A program made the position numbers and the translations under genes. From assembly GCA_011317545.1 (NCBI GenBank), contig WUJK01000009.1:1798001-1862000 (forward strand): 64,000 nucleotides of DNA. The letters are read 5' to 3'. The stretch comes from Coniella vitis (lineage: Eukaryota; Ascomycota; Sordariomycetes; Diaporthales; Schizoparmaceae). Of the stretch, positions 48,728 through 60,879 are shown piece after piece. The notes beneath the pieces are model-generated. The model made no database searches. It worked only from the letters and a program-made list of their open reading frames with translations, and was not told the DNA's origin. Positions within the stretch are counted from its first letter, which is position 1. Every line of letters begins with the position of its first letter.

Positions 48728-49418
48728 ATGCTCGTCCCATACAGCGCTGTCTTGGCCATTATGGCCTCTGCTGCAGTTGCGGCACCCCTCAACATCAACC
48801 TCGGTGCCTATTCACCCGCGCTGGTGGTCGGTGACGGTGAAATATCTTTCTCGGGTCAGAAGGCAGGGACTGCCGGAGCACAAGCCATAGTGAACACGCT
48901 TGAGGGCGCCACTGCTTCGACAAATGCCGCCGTGGCACAAGGGCAAGCCATTGCCCCCGCTGCCGAGGCAGCCGCCGCTCCTGCTCAGCGATCTTCTGTT
49001 CTCAGCGAACCTGTAAGTTTACCGTCTCCTTTCATGATACAATTTCCATCTTAGTGGCAGGGTGCGTGCATGAGTGGCTTTCGATTGCTGACACATGGTG
49101 TGGACCTAGGCTACTCTCCCTGCGCCAGGCCTTGTCAGGGATCTGGGGCCCCGCGAGGCGGCTGAAGAGGATGAAGATGTGGACACGGATGCCAGCGACT
49201 ACGAGACTGGAGACGCAGCACGAGCCGTCGAGCCAGCCAAGAGACAGGAAGGTGGCTTGTCCAAGCGCCAGTCCGCTGGATTCGACCGCGCATTGAAGTT
49301 TGCTGAGGCAGCCCTGACTAAAGGCCCCAAGATTCAGCTAGGAACGGAGGCAGCAGGTGTGGGCATTCTTGTCGACAACAACCCCACGCCTGCTGCTGCT
49401 GTCAACACACCAGCATGA
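48728..49418 (+). CDS. Small secreted protein with two Lys-Arg sites
   Basis: Two exons: 48728-49012 (95 codons) and 49110-49418; the 97-base intron (GTAAGT, TAG) joins in phase 0. The product is 197 residues. A signal peptide (MLVPYSAVLAIMASAAVAA) precedes PLNINLGAYSPALVVGDGEISF. An Ala-rich centre and an acidic stretch (EEDEDVDTD, about 114-122) follow. Two Lys-Arg pairs at 139-140 and 147-148 could be cut by a Kex2-type protease, freeing a short QEGGLS peptide and a C-terminal piece starting QSAGFDRALKFAEAALTKGP and containing GVGILVDNN. I do not recognise a function. Similar tails are seen in small secreted proteins of filamentous fungi. Confidence 0.75.
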
Positions 49419-52400
49419 AGCTGACCACCCTTGCCAACATCATTCGAACATGTAATCGATCGGAGGTCATTTATAATGCACTCTTCAGCTTGTATTTCTG
49501 GTTTCCATGTTTGTTTGTTTTCCAAAGTGTTTCGTGTTGTACAACGAATTTCTTTCTTTTACATGGCCAATGTCGGTATGGAGTCAGGCGTTTGGTGCAA
49601 CAAACGGGAGCATGTCGTCTGCCGTCAGCGTTGGGTGGCCATGAGGTAACCCGGAGCTGAGCAACGGCAACAACGACAACAACAACAGCAGCAGCAGCAG
49701 GAGGGGAGTGCTCTGGAGTCAATCGGCGCTGCACGGGCCAGAGAGGCTGATTTGTTGAGGACATCAGGCTGGGTGGATGGCCGGCTGTGGCGGGTGAATG
49801 GGTGGAAGGGAGGATGGCAAAGGCGCACAAGGCGGGCAGAGGCGTCCAGGTACCTGCATCTTTGGCTTAAGCCCAATCATGAAACTGTACAACTTGAAGC
49901 CACCTCCCAGATCCATTCCATTTCTGGCTTGCGCGGCATCTCAGCCATGGCGGTCTGCCAAGCAACGGTGAAGTTGGTGTGCTGACTGTCTCAGAGTGTC
50001 GGCTGGGTCTTTAAAAGACCTAGCCTGTGATTTGAGGCGCTGGTGCTACATGGACGTCGTCATAGCAGGCCTGGCTAAACTGCAACTGGAAGAGCTCATG
50101 ATGCTTGAGAGAGAACCATGCGGTAAGGCTGCTTGGGCTGTGGCTGCGCTAGAGAGCAGACGGGCGAGCTGCATGCATGCAAGACGGCCAAGTTGTGGTG
50201 GTGAAGGAGGACGGCGGCCTGTCAGTTCCAAGGTTCCAGGCGGGACTGGCCGCAGTGGGTGATGTAAGCCAAGGCGACGTCAGTCTTCTTGCTGCTCGTA
50301 TCAGCAGGCACGCTCGCACCAGTGCAAGACTATTTGCTGACTCTGTCGCTAATTGGGATTCTTTCCAAAGGCAGCCGATGCTGCCGATGCTGCCGACAGC
50401 TTAACAGCTTGGACGCCTTGCAACCTCAAGGGGATGGAGCAGGCGCGTAGTCCTCCGGGGTCGTGCCGTTGCGTCTCGAGAAATAGCAGACAATCCGTAT
50501 CAAAAATCATTGTGTTAAAGACTTCATGAAATTGCCGAGAATGGATGGCAACAGATATGTGTACCCAAGTATCTCTGATTCACCAGGGAAGGCACAGACG
50601 GACCGGCGATCTGCCTCTGCGCACCATGGTACTGTGTACACCAAACAGAAATTCCCGTGTCGCCCTTTCCTCAACAAGCGTTGAAGTTTTACTATGTAGC
50701 AAGCCAGGCCGCCGGAGATTCGGCTGATGCGCACGCGAGGCGGGGAGCCCGTCCACTCGACTACCCCAGTTCCCTTTGAAGCCTCCTAACCTTCCCCACT
50801 CACACTCACCGTTACTATGTATACTACCTAGCAGCCTAGCTATGTACTTATATGCATAAATTTTTGAGCATGGGAAAAACAGTTGGTCGCTTCAACATCA
50901 GCATCCTGCTGCCGCTCAAGCTGATCAGCAGTCCCCAACCTGGACTACGCTCGCTCCACTCCCGCGGCTCCGCCAGCACCTGCAAGTCGCTCTGCCCTGG
51001 TGATATTACCATGCACACGTCTCCAGAGAGAGAGAGAGAGAGACAGCAGGCCTCGCGAGCTTGCTTTTCAGCCGTCGGATTGGTCTGCACCGAGCTGGGC
51101 AAGGGGACGTGGCTCGATATCCTCGATCGTCGACAAGGGGCGCAAGAGGCGGCTGTTGACTGTCTTTGGCGAGTTGATGGCGACAACAGGGCTCCGCAAG
51201 AGCTCAAGCCGGCCAAGTCTCTGCTCACGAATATCACAAGATAGAGGAGCATCTCGCGCGCCCTCGATGCCTCGCATATCTGCTTGAGCATGCACTTACC
51301 TGCAATCAATGTATGTGTGTGCAGTTGCTCACAAGTCCTACAAGCTCGTGCTTCTATTCGCTCGTTTGCCTGCGTGCTTGCTGTCACGATACCATCAAGT
51401 CCCACCGGAATAGAGCAAGGCTGACACTGCAGCAATACCCCAGAACCTTTCCCAGACGCGACTGCGAGTCTTGCAGCTACAAACCCTGCGACTCTTGCTG
51501 CATGTTGTCGTGCTGCGGAAAAGTATTTACAGCCTGTCTCACGCACCCGATCGACTTCCCAACCCCATCAGGGCCCTTGCTATCCCACGTGTACAACCCT
51601 ACCGCTATCGTCTTTGGTAACATGCAGCCAACAGGGTCTCCCAAGCGCACCCGCCTATATCGGGGCCGACGCGTAAGCTGGTGTGGCCGCCATGTCCGAG
51701 GCTGCCGCGGCGTACGACAGAACAATTGCGTCTCAGCCATTATTGACTACCAATCTTGTTCACATTGCACCCGAAAGTGGACCGCCGGCTCCGAAATATC
51801 CTATAGATTTCTTTAGACCGGCGCGTCCAACGGCCTGCGATCGTCAGGACGAAAACAATTCTGGCTGGTCAAGGGGTGTGTTATCGTGGCCATATTTTTC
51901 GTCGTCACCAGCTGTTACACATTGCAATATTCCCACATGCGGTGTTCTCGGCGCCACCTGTGATGCTTCGAAGCGCTAGGCTGATGGCTTGCTTGTTGGT
52001 GACACCCTACAAGATGCTGTACCTACAGCCAGGAATGAACTGTGCTTGGCACTTAGGAGACAGGCTCACGCATGGCACTCCTATCTCATGCTGCCGTCTC
52101 AACCTATCCAAGTGGTTGCCTGGGACGGTATAGGGCTGAGAGATACTGACCGCCACTCATGTCATAATGCTAATCTGAGTAGGCGCTGCTCGCCCGCTCA
52201 TGAACCCCTTCGAAAGCTTGTCCATTTGGGAGAATACCTATCCGAGGCGGCGATAAAGGCCTTCCATGACCTTAGCATCTGCATAGTCTCTACTGAGGTA
52301 GTTTCAAGGTGCTCAAGTTCCCGGCCAACGCAGCTTTGTTGATCGAATGTCGGATTCTTGTGGCAAGTACTATCGTCTGGACCCCTCCCGATCCACAAGG

Positions 52401-54415
52401 TTTCCGCTTTGTCCTGAGCTTTTTCAGAGCGTCGCTGCGTATTACCGAGGAGTACGCGGTAAGAGTGGCAGCCACAGATACGCTAATGCCTAGTTGGGTC
52501 TTGAGTGCTGGGCCTTGGACCGTTCTGCAACTGGTATTTTCTTCTAGACGAATCGATCTATGCTGATGTCACGAAAGAGGGAAAAATTGGAAGTGTAGTC
52601 GCAGAGTAGCACTGCCCCGTCTTTGGACGAACTACTCACCTACCAGGCGATGGTGTATAAGATGTTGGGCATGCACATCTGACTGTGTAGAAGGCTCCAT
52701 CCAATACCCAGGCTTTGTTTCATGTTGGTTCGCTGCAAGCAGCCCATTAGAGACTGAAATGGTTTGCTCTTGAACACCCTGAACCGCAATTGCAATCTTG
52801 TGTACAGGCAGTTCGTGCTGTACAAGCTCCACAATGAGGATCGGTTGTACAAGCCAATATCACATCTGCACAAGATCACCTACTGAAGCCAAATCAAATC
52901 CTTTCCTTCCGACATCACTATCAGCAGGGGCCGAAAGAGGCCCATTTTGTGTCTTGATTCACTCTGCGTATCTGCCTACCTGCTTGCACACCCTTTCCCT
53001 GGCGGATCGCCAGGGGAACCAGCTGTCGATATGCTTGATGGCACGTTGCTTGTTTGAGCTTACTCGTATTAGGCTCATCAACTCGATCTTGGTATGACCT
53101 ATTCATAGGGTCCTGTCACGTTACGATTGGTTATTCGAGCATGTACGAACCCCGAATAGTCTGCTGGCCAACTTCAAATGCATTCGGCAAGTACATTGCC
53201 CCCCTTGTAGTTCAGCATTACTTGTTAGGCCATTCTATTGCATGTACAAGTGAATGGCCTTCTGTTTTTTCCTTGATTTGACTGACCAGAGCACATCTCT
53301 TGGCAATATCGGGCACGACATCGAAGTGGACGACTGTCTTGCTGGTCCGTTTGGCGCTCACCCCTGGGTCTGACTGTATAGTGAACTTATCAGCGACTAT
53401 TGCCTTTTGGTTTCCTGTGGTTGCAGCTCGGTGTATGACTCTATCACTTCGGGTGTGGAGCGGCTCTCATGGTTGCCGTGCTGAGACCTGTGAGATGCGT
53501 GGTGGGTGCTTAGTTCAAGTGGCCGTGGTCGATATGTTCATGCCTTCGTGGCGCCCGTCGAACCTCCCTGCTTCTTGTCTTTGCTTCTAATTCCTGTCTT
53601 GTGCTGCCCTGTGATGAGTCTACTATGGAAGACGTGTGTCAGCGTCTGCGAGCCATTTGCTTCAGGAGCCGGTGGCATCCATACTCCGTGAGAGTGGTGA
53701 GAGGCGGCTTTGATGAAGGAGACGGTCGACATTGCAACGGCGGTGAGGCTTATGACCTACTTCCATGCAAGTCGTTAGCCATCCCCCGCGGCTTCAGACA
53801 ACGGTGACAGTGGCTATTGCAACCTACCTTCCTGCCTCTGTTTCCTGCAGCCGTTGAAGAATATTGATAGATAATCGAGTACTGCCGGGAGTTTCGCTAG
53901 TCGTCCAGAAGAAGCCGCAACACCCGTTCACTCACACACACACACGCACGTGTGCACACACCCATACACACCCATACATGCCGTCGCGCGGCTAAGCATT
54001 GAAGCAACTTGGAGATAGTCTGTTCCTGCTGCGCATCCCCTTGTTGTCTCTCACAATTCCACCCCCATTGTCACTTCCTCTTTCCGTACCCCTGGCAGGC
54101 AGGCAGGCTCGGTGTGAAGTATTACACCACCTTTTGTCCGAACATGGCGATGTCGCTGAAGCGGCTCATCGCTGGAAGGGGGGGAAGTGTTTGTGGAAAG
54201 ATGAAGCGTGCCGATACGAGGCTCCAGGCCAGGGATGACTTCGGACTATCGTCTTGGTGTAGCGTGGGAGTTCATGGCCCAGTTGACCAAGGCGCCATGC
54301 AAGTGTATTTTGACGAACGCGTGGAATCCGGAGCGAATCTTCCTTTGCCTGACCGTGACTCCTTCGAGAATTGGAAGAGTATCCAAAGTCCCATTGTCAG
54401 CGAGCGACGGAAAAA
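49419..54415. other. Gene-poor interval with unassembled frames
   Basis: About 5 kb. Many frames of 60-170 codons overlap on both strands; none forms a recognisable protein. Minus-strand frames at about 52290-52545, 52632-52850 and 53250-53470 look somewhat coding-like and could be joined by one plausible splice, but no family was recognised. Two exact dispersed motifs lie at 50690 and 50813. A GA run lies near 51025 and CA runs near 53930-53970. Confidence 0.4.
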
Positions 54416-54423
54416 TATAAATA
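54416..54423 (+). promoter_or_regulatory. Candidate TATA box of the laccase gene
   Basis: TATAAATA lies about 115 bases upstream of the laccase ATG, a usual position for a regulated fungal gene. Confidence 0.5.
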
Positions 54424-54537
54424 TGTCGGAGGAAACCCACGATGTCTCGAATATTTTATCATCTACAACATCACCCTCTCTCCTCTTCTCTCCTGGCCCA
54501 CATTCTTCAGGCATCTACTCGTGACTTTCACTTCAAA

Positions 54538-57049
54538 ATGACTGTGCTTCTTCAGATTCTCACGCTCGTTACGGGCACTCTTGCCTTCACGATCCCCCCT
54601 GGGGGCCACTTGAACCATTTGCAAAAGTCATCCGACCTGAAGCCTCGACAAACTTGCGAGAACACCGCCACATCCCGCGACTGCTGGGGTGACTACAGCA
54701 TCGACACCAACTACTACGTGAGTGCCTTTCTCGCAAACTCATCAGCTTTCAGTCTTTATCATTCCCAACAGTTTGAGAAGACAATGGGTACATACTAGGA
54801 GATGCTCTGGCACTTGCTCTTATTCGTTGTCAACATCTGGCACGCAGTGGCCATCAAGACCGCTACCGCACTCTACCTGCATCTCACAGGCTTTACTTTT
54901 TGCATACTGATCAGCCGCACTCGTGACTATTGCTAACCGAGTCAACTGCGCAGGCTGTTGTTCCCTCCACCGGAGTGAACCGCGAGTACTGGCTCTCAGT
55001 CGAGGAAGTTGCTTGTGCCCCCGATGGCTACAACACGACCTGCTTGACCTTCAACGGCACCGTGCCTGGTCCTACGCTCTTTGTAAGTTAGAAAGGCCAT
55101 GGACACAGCGCACCTCCTCATTGGCCGAGGCGGGTTGTGTCACTTACCATAGGCATTTCCTCTAATCTTTTCCTCATCTCATAGGCCGACTGGGGTGACA
55201 CAATGACCGTCCACGTTACCAATAATGTCGTCAACAACGGCACCACGGTTCACTGGCACGGCGTCCGTCAGCTCAACAACTTTGCCAACGACGGTGTCCC
55301 TGGTGTAACCCAGTGCCCCATCTCTCCTGAGACCAGCCAGACGTACGAGTTCCAGGTCACTCAGTACGGCAGCACCTGGTACCACAGCCACTTCACTCTC
55401 CAGTACGGCCAGGGTCTGTTTGGCGGTCTGGTAAGATCTTGTCATCCATCTTCGCGCTCTCGCCGCCCCGAGATAGTCATGGCGGCGGCCATGCCTCATC
55501 AACCCCAACTGACTGATCGAAACCTAACAGATTTTCAATGGTCCCGCCACCGCTGATTACGACGAGGATCTCGGCATGCTCTTCCTTGGCGACTGGCACC
55601 ATACCGATGTCTTTGAGCTCTGGGAGACCGCCCGCACCGGTGCGCCCCCAACGCTCCAAAGCGGCCTCATCAATGGCACCAACATTTACAACTGCACCGC
55701 CAACGCCGACATGACCTGCAAGGGCACCATTGGCTCAAAGTACGAAACTGTCTTTGAGGCCGGCCAGAAGTACCGCATTCGCCTGGTCAACGTTGCCATC
55801 GACGGTCACTTCCAGTTCTCCATTGACGGCCATTCACTCACTGTCATTGCCACCGACTTGGTGCCCATTGTCCCATATACCACAGACAGCGTTCTCGTCT
55901 CGATCGGCCAGCGTGTTGATGTAATTGTTGAGGCCAACGCCACGCCCGGCGACTACTGGCTCCGCGGAGGATGGGTTACTGCTTGCAGTCAAATCAGCAA
56001 CGTTGACGATATCAGTGAGTTTGCCCAACCCTCTTGATGCCTTACCCACTTGATACAATCTTCTTTTTCTTTTTCTTTTTCTTTTTTTTTTTGCTGACCA
56101 TACGATTCGCAAAATTCAGCCGGTATCATCCGCTACGACTCCGGCAGCACGGCAAATCCCACCAGCAACAGCACCGTGACCGCCAGCACCAGCTGCAGCG
56201 ACGAGCCCTTCGCCTCGATTGTGCCCTACCTTGCACTCGACGTCGGTGACATCTCGGTGGAGACCGACCAGGCTCTCGCCATTTCACGCGGCACCTTTGT
56301 CACTTGGACGCTAAACAACAGCAGTCTCTTGCTGGACTGGGCCAACCCCACCATTCAACAGATTGCCGCCAACGACACCACCTTCCCCACTGCTTACAAC
56401 GTTGTCTCTGTTAATGTGAGTGAACCAGCTGGGCACGACCCTCTCCTCTTTCGATCCGTTTAACATAGACTTACATGCGTTGTTGTTTTTTTAGGGTCCT
56501 GCCAACTCTACCAACTCTTCTGAGTGGGCTTTGCTTGTCATTGAGGATGACACCGGATTCGGGTGAGTAGCCTAAGCCTCATTCCCCTCTTCTTCTTCTT
56601 CTTCTTCTTCTTCTTCTTCTTCTTCTTCTTCTTCTTCTTCTTCTTCGATTATCGGCTCACAACAATTCCTTTTGCCCAGAATCACTCACCCAATCCACCT
56701 CCACGGACATGACTTCTGGGTCGTCTCTCAATCCACCGCCGCCTACGAGCCCGGCGTCACCGAGCTCACGCTGACCAACCCTCCCCGCCGCGACGTTGCC
56801 TCCCTGCCTGGTAACGGCCACGTTGCCCTGGCCTTCAAGTTGGACAACCCCGGTGCCTGGATTGTCCACTGCCACATTGCCTGGCACGCCTCGCAGGGCC
56901 TCGCCATGGAGTTTGTCGAGAGCCAGAAACAGATTGCCAGTGTCTCGTACCCGGCTCAGCAGGCTGCCCAGATCAGCGACCAGTGCACCCAGTGGGACTC
57001 GTACATTACCACTGACGAGTACGACGGCCAGGACGACTCTGGTATTTAG
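54538..57049 (+). CDS. Ascomycete laccase (multicopper oxidase)
   Basis: Seven exons: 54538-54717, 54954-55082, 55185-55430, 55531-56014, 56120-56415, 56495-56562 and 56680-57049. Phases agree, giving 590 residues. A signal peptide (MTVLLQILTLVTGTLAF) and a short propeptide ending KPR precede QTCENTATSRDCWGDYS. Copper ligands are in the four expected blocks: HWHG (126-129), WYHSHF (168-173), HPIHLHGHDFW (471-481) and HCHIAWH (531-537). The residue ten after Cys532 is Leu542, the usual non-coordinating axial residue. The C-terminus ends DDSGI, the plug seen in ascomycete laccases that blocks the oxygen channel. Secreted laccases oxidise phenols, as in pigment or lignin chemistry; the natural substrate is unknown. 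Intron 6 contains a (CTT)19 tract. Confidence 0.95.
56589..56645 (+). repeat. (CTT)19 microsatellite inside laccase intron 6
   Basis: Nineteen perfect CTT units within the 117-base intron 56563-56679, between the donor and the acceptor. It makes up about half of the intron and supplies most of its pyrimidine content. Confidence 0.95.
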
Positions 57050-58097
57050 ACGATCAGACGAGAGGAAATAAGAGCAAAAGACAGAATGCAACGATAACGA
57101 TACCTCGAGCCAGATTCGGGAATTACTGAATGGAAACATGAGGATATCTTTCTCTTCTTGCCCCACATCCAGCGATTCGAAGAGCGAGGTGGACCATTTT
57201 CTTGTGGCGGATTTTGACATGGAGATCTGTTGTATATATTCTCTTCTCTTTTCTTCATCCCCTTGACTTGCTACCTCCTCTTCACTCCGTGCTTCTGCCC
57301 CTTGTCATTTTTACCAGGAATTTCACTCCGCTCTCAGTCTCTCCTTCACTCTATCTTTGATGTATTCATGTTCTGTTCTTCCGCTCTCTTGACAATCACA
57401 CATTCTCAATCAGTCTACCTGCTTCCTTCTTCACAATTCTTTGGCCTGCCTCTTTTCCCTGGGTGAGATTTCTTCCTCCTTCGGAACCCTTGGCTTTGGG
57501 AAATCTGCACGGTATCAACTTTTATTGTGTTTGTTCTTCGATTCCGATGGGTGGTATCTTCTTGCTCTTGTTTCGATTCTTGTTTCAAAGAAGCATCTTG
57601 TTCTTGTTGTAAACTGTTTCGTGCTTGAGGAAATTCTTCTTTTGTTTCAACTTGTATATAATTTAGTTGAGCCTTTTTTTTTAGGACAAAGTTGGTGGTT
57701 TGTTGATGCAAATAGTATACGAGCAACAATGATAAAAGATAGTTTGGCATAAACCAACTCTGTTCCTCTGCGTGCATGACCCGACTTGCTTGTTATATCA
57801 CTCTTCGAAACACCAATTTCATTGTCTCTTGTTCTGCTCCCAATGATTGAAATGATTCGTGATTTGATTATCGAGTACAAAATGCTTTGTATGAGTGATT
57901 ATGGATGATATGCCATGAACCTTACTCACCAAAAGAAAATGTAAATAAGCGGAAACGGCTCATCTTGCCAAGAGCTGAAAGAATGTGAAAATTACGTTAA
58001 TCCGGGCAAAAAGAGAACCAGTCTTTTCCCATTGAATTCATCACTTGAATTTTGAGCGACTTGAGAAAATCGTGTGCTTGTAGGTCTAGCGCTTGAT
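57050..58097. other. Spacer between convergent genes
   Basis: About 1 kb between the laccase stop (+) and the CDF transporter stop (-). It is T-rich on the plus strand for 57.2-57.6 kb. Short frames are not supported. Confidence 0.5.
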
Positions 58098-59685
58098 CTA
58101 ATTGGTCAAGGAGGCATGACCGCTGGGACCATGCTCTGTATAATCTGTAGTCACAAATGCTCCTAGAGAAGACCAAGTCAGCAAGATGATTAGGATTTTC
58201 GCCGACCAGACATAAAAAAGGTGAATTAAAAAAACAAGGAACAGCACATACTATCAACCTCCGGCAATCCCTCCAAGCAGTATTGCATCGTCTCTGCAAT
58301 ATCGTGAGTCGCCACGAGGGGCGCTGTGGGGTCAAGCAGGATGTCCACCTCAACCCAGACGCCGTCACCGGCATGGTAGGCTTTGATATTCTTGAATCCC
58401 TTGACAATGGGATTGAACCGCCATACCAAGAAGACAATTTTACGAAATAGCCTGTCATCAACAGCCGAGCCGCTCAGCCGCGTGACATTCTCAAACGCCG
58501 TGCCAGCCCAATCCCAGATGATGAACAAGGAGAGTAAGCCTGCACCAAGGGGGTCAAGCCACCAGATGCCCACCTGGTTACCCACAAGTGGAAAAATGAG
58601 CGAGAGCGTGTTGAAGTAAACGTCTGTCTGACAATCCTGAGCGAGGGCCTGAACCTGTGTTGTCTTGACCTTGATGCAGCCAAACCAAATGATGCCCTTG
58701 ACGACAATGGTGGCGATCATGGCGCCCATGGCGATAGCGCCAAGCTCAACGGTCGTGTGCTCGCCTGAAGGGAGGAGCTTCTGGACGGATTCCTGCAAGA
58801 TCTGGGCAAAGGATAAAATCATAAAGACGGAGAAGACGAGGATACCGAGCGGCTCCAGACGGCGGCGGCCAACGGGGAACCGGCGCTCGAGTGAGTTAAG
58901 ACGCCATTGAACGAGACGGTTCGTGGTCCACACAATTATGGTGCAAAAGAGGTCCAGAGCAGAGTCGACGGTCGAGGCGATGAGAGAAAGCGAAGAGGAG
59001 AAGAAGCAGGCAACGACCTTGGCGATCAAGAGGCAAATGTTGGCAACGACATTGATCTAGAATATCAGTCAAAGACGATTCGACTTTCAAGAAATGGACA
59101 GCGTGGTGCTCACATTAATGGCTCGCCTTGCAGACCTTTCTGCTTTACTGCGTTTCTGGCGTTCGTCTTCGGGTAAGAAGGCCTCGACGTCTTCGTGCTC
59201 GGCTTGCAAAGTGCCGCCATGCTCGAGAATGCCGTCGTGATCACGGTCGGGGTCGAAAGATAGCAGGATATCATCAGCTATCGAGCGCACAACTGAGTCA
59301 ACCTCGAGCCAGTCGCCGAGGGCTTCGTTTTGCTTTTCATAAAACTTCCTGAGCTTCTTATTTGGGATGGCCTTGATCTGTTGTGGTATTAGCGGTTGTC
59401 CTGGCTACAGCCTGGAGATGAGATTATGTCATGGACACTGACCTCCTCGTCCGACTTTCGGTACGACTCCAGCTCGTTGCCCTTAACGCTGTCAATGAGC
59501 TTGGACTTGAGGCGTTTGCGGCGTTCGTCCTCGATGACCCCCGTGGCGGCATCCTGAAAGCGGAAGACGGCTGGCTTGGGACGGAAGGGGTTCTGGGCGT
59601 TGTCTTGCTTGCGGTGCTTGCTGTTTTGGCGGGCGTGGTGGGAGTCGTGCGATGCGGCACCAGCCAATGTTCGTCTTCCAACCAT
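58098..59685 (-). CDS. Cation diffusion facilitator, Mn-type (MTP8-11-like)
   Basis: Four exons: 59685-59443, 59377-59114, 59056-58252 and 58162-58098, in phase; 458 residues. A long hydrophilic N-terminus (about 1-165) contains the conserved IKAIPNKKLRKFYEKQN segment and an acidic part. Six membrane segments follow from about 170. Segment 2 has Asp200 and Asp204 (DSALD) and segment 5 has Asp314 and Asn318 (DVYFN), the DxxxD/DxxxN pattern of Mn-CDF proteins rather than the HxxxD of zinc transporters. The cytosolic C-terminal domain (AYHAGDGVWVEVDILLDP, THDIAETMQYCLEGLPEVDRAFV) is typical. It probably moves Mn2+ into an organelle or out of the cytosol in exchange for protons. Location is not visible from sequence. 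Confidence 0.9.
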
Positions 59686-60879
59686 TTGCGTATATCAGGT
59701 CGAGAAGTGTGTACCGTAGTCAATATTGCCGCTTATCGATGGTTTATGTCGATGGTTTATGTCAACGAGGAGGAGGACAATGAATGACCTACGTACAGTA
59801 GCAGAATATGGCATGGAAGCAGCACATGAAAAGGAAAGGAAATGGAGAGAATGCAACCAGATCCATCATGTCATCTTCAAGCAAGCCAGCAAGCCAACGA
59901 CCCAGACGGTGGAAAAGGCACAGACCGAGATGAGATCATCCATGGATTGGCCACGGTGCGGTCACGAAGCAAGCAGGGCAGCACCCATGTCGACCACACT
60001 GGGACCAAGTACAAGTCTATCCTGTGGGGAAGGTGCACACTACTGCACGATCGGCTGCTAATCCAGGCACCTTGTCGCAATCGGCGCGTTTTCAGGGTTC
60101 AAGGACTCCATCTCACCCGGATTTAATACTTCGTAGTAGAGCATATCGTCCTAAAACGGAAGATGCGCAATGGCTATCGGGCTTGCCATCAGAAAGGACC
60201 CATTTGCCCAGCCAAGCTCACTGAACCTTTCGGGCCGCAAAAAGCCAAGTCGTTGCTTGGAGACCAGCATCCTCCTGGAATGCACAAGTTGTTTGACAGT
60301 AGTAGTCCATGATGATGGCAATGCGTGGTAAAGCTGCCGCGTCGCGAGGGTGTATTTGAACATTCCAGCGCAGATTCCAGTCTGTTCCAATCCATCACGT
60401 TGCGACGTGACGTCAGGACAAGGCACGTCGGTTCAACGGGCAAGACCCTGAAACCAGCTGGTGTTGCTGCTATTCTTAGCGCAGCCTCGCGGTACAAAGG
60501 CACTTTGAAAGGGCCCCAGCGGACGGGCCACTATGCGGCTTGAGTTCCGTGGCAGGGATATCCCAGCCGAAGCCTGCACACGCACACTGCACACTGCAGG
60601 CGCGGCCGCGCAGTGTGCAGTCAGTCAGTTGCGTGCGCTGCAACAGGCTCTTTCTCGGCCTGGCGTGCGCTGCAACATCGAGCGATTCAGGAGGGCTTGG
60701 AGAGTCCGATTCTTCCTGGTCGCTTCCTTTCCGCTGCCACCGCTCTCAACGCTCGCCCATCCCCAATCCCACCCGGTTCCCACGAAGCCAAAGCAGGCCA
60801 GATCCTCTCTTGCGCCAATCGATAATGACGATATAACGGGGTTGCTTTACCACCCTCCAGCCCCAACCACACGCACACA
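59686..60879. other. Divergent promoter region, no gene seen
   Basis: About 1.2 kb between the CDF gene (-) and the mannosyltransferase (+). The last 250 bases before 60880 are C-rich, as in other leaders here. Short frames were not supported. Confidence 0.5.

Noticed and set aside
51313..51816. A Cys-rich 167-codon plus-strand frame that could be a secreted protein
   Set aside because: No signal peptide, irregular Cys spacing and competing frames on the other strand.
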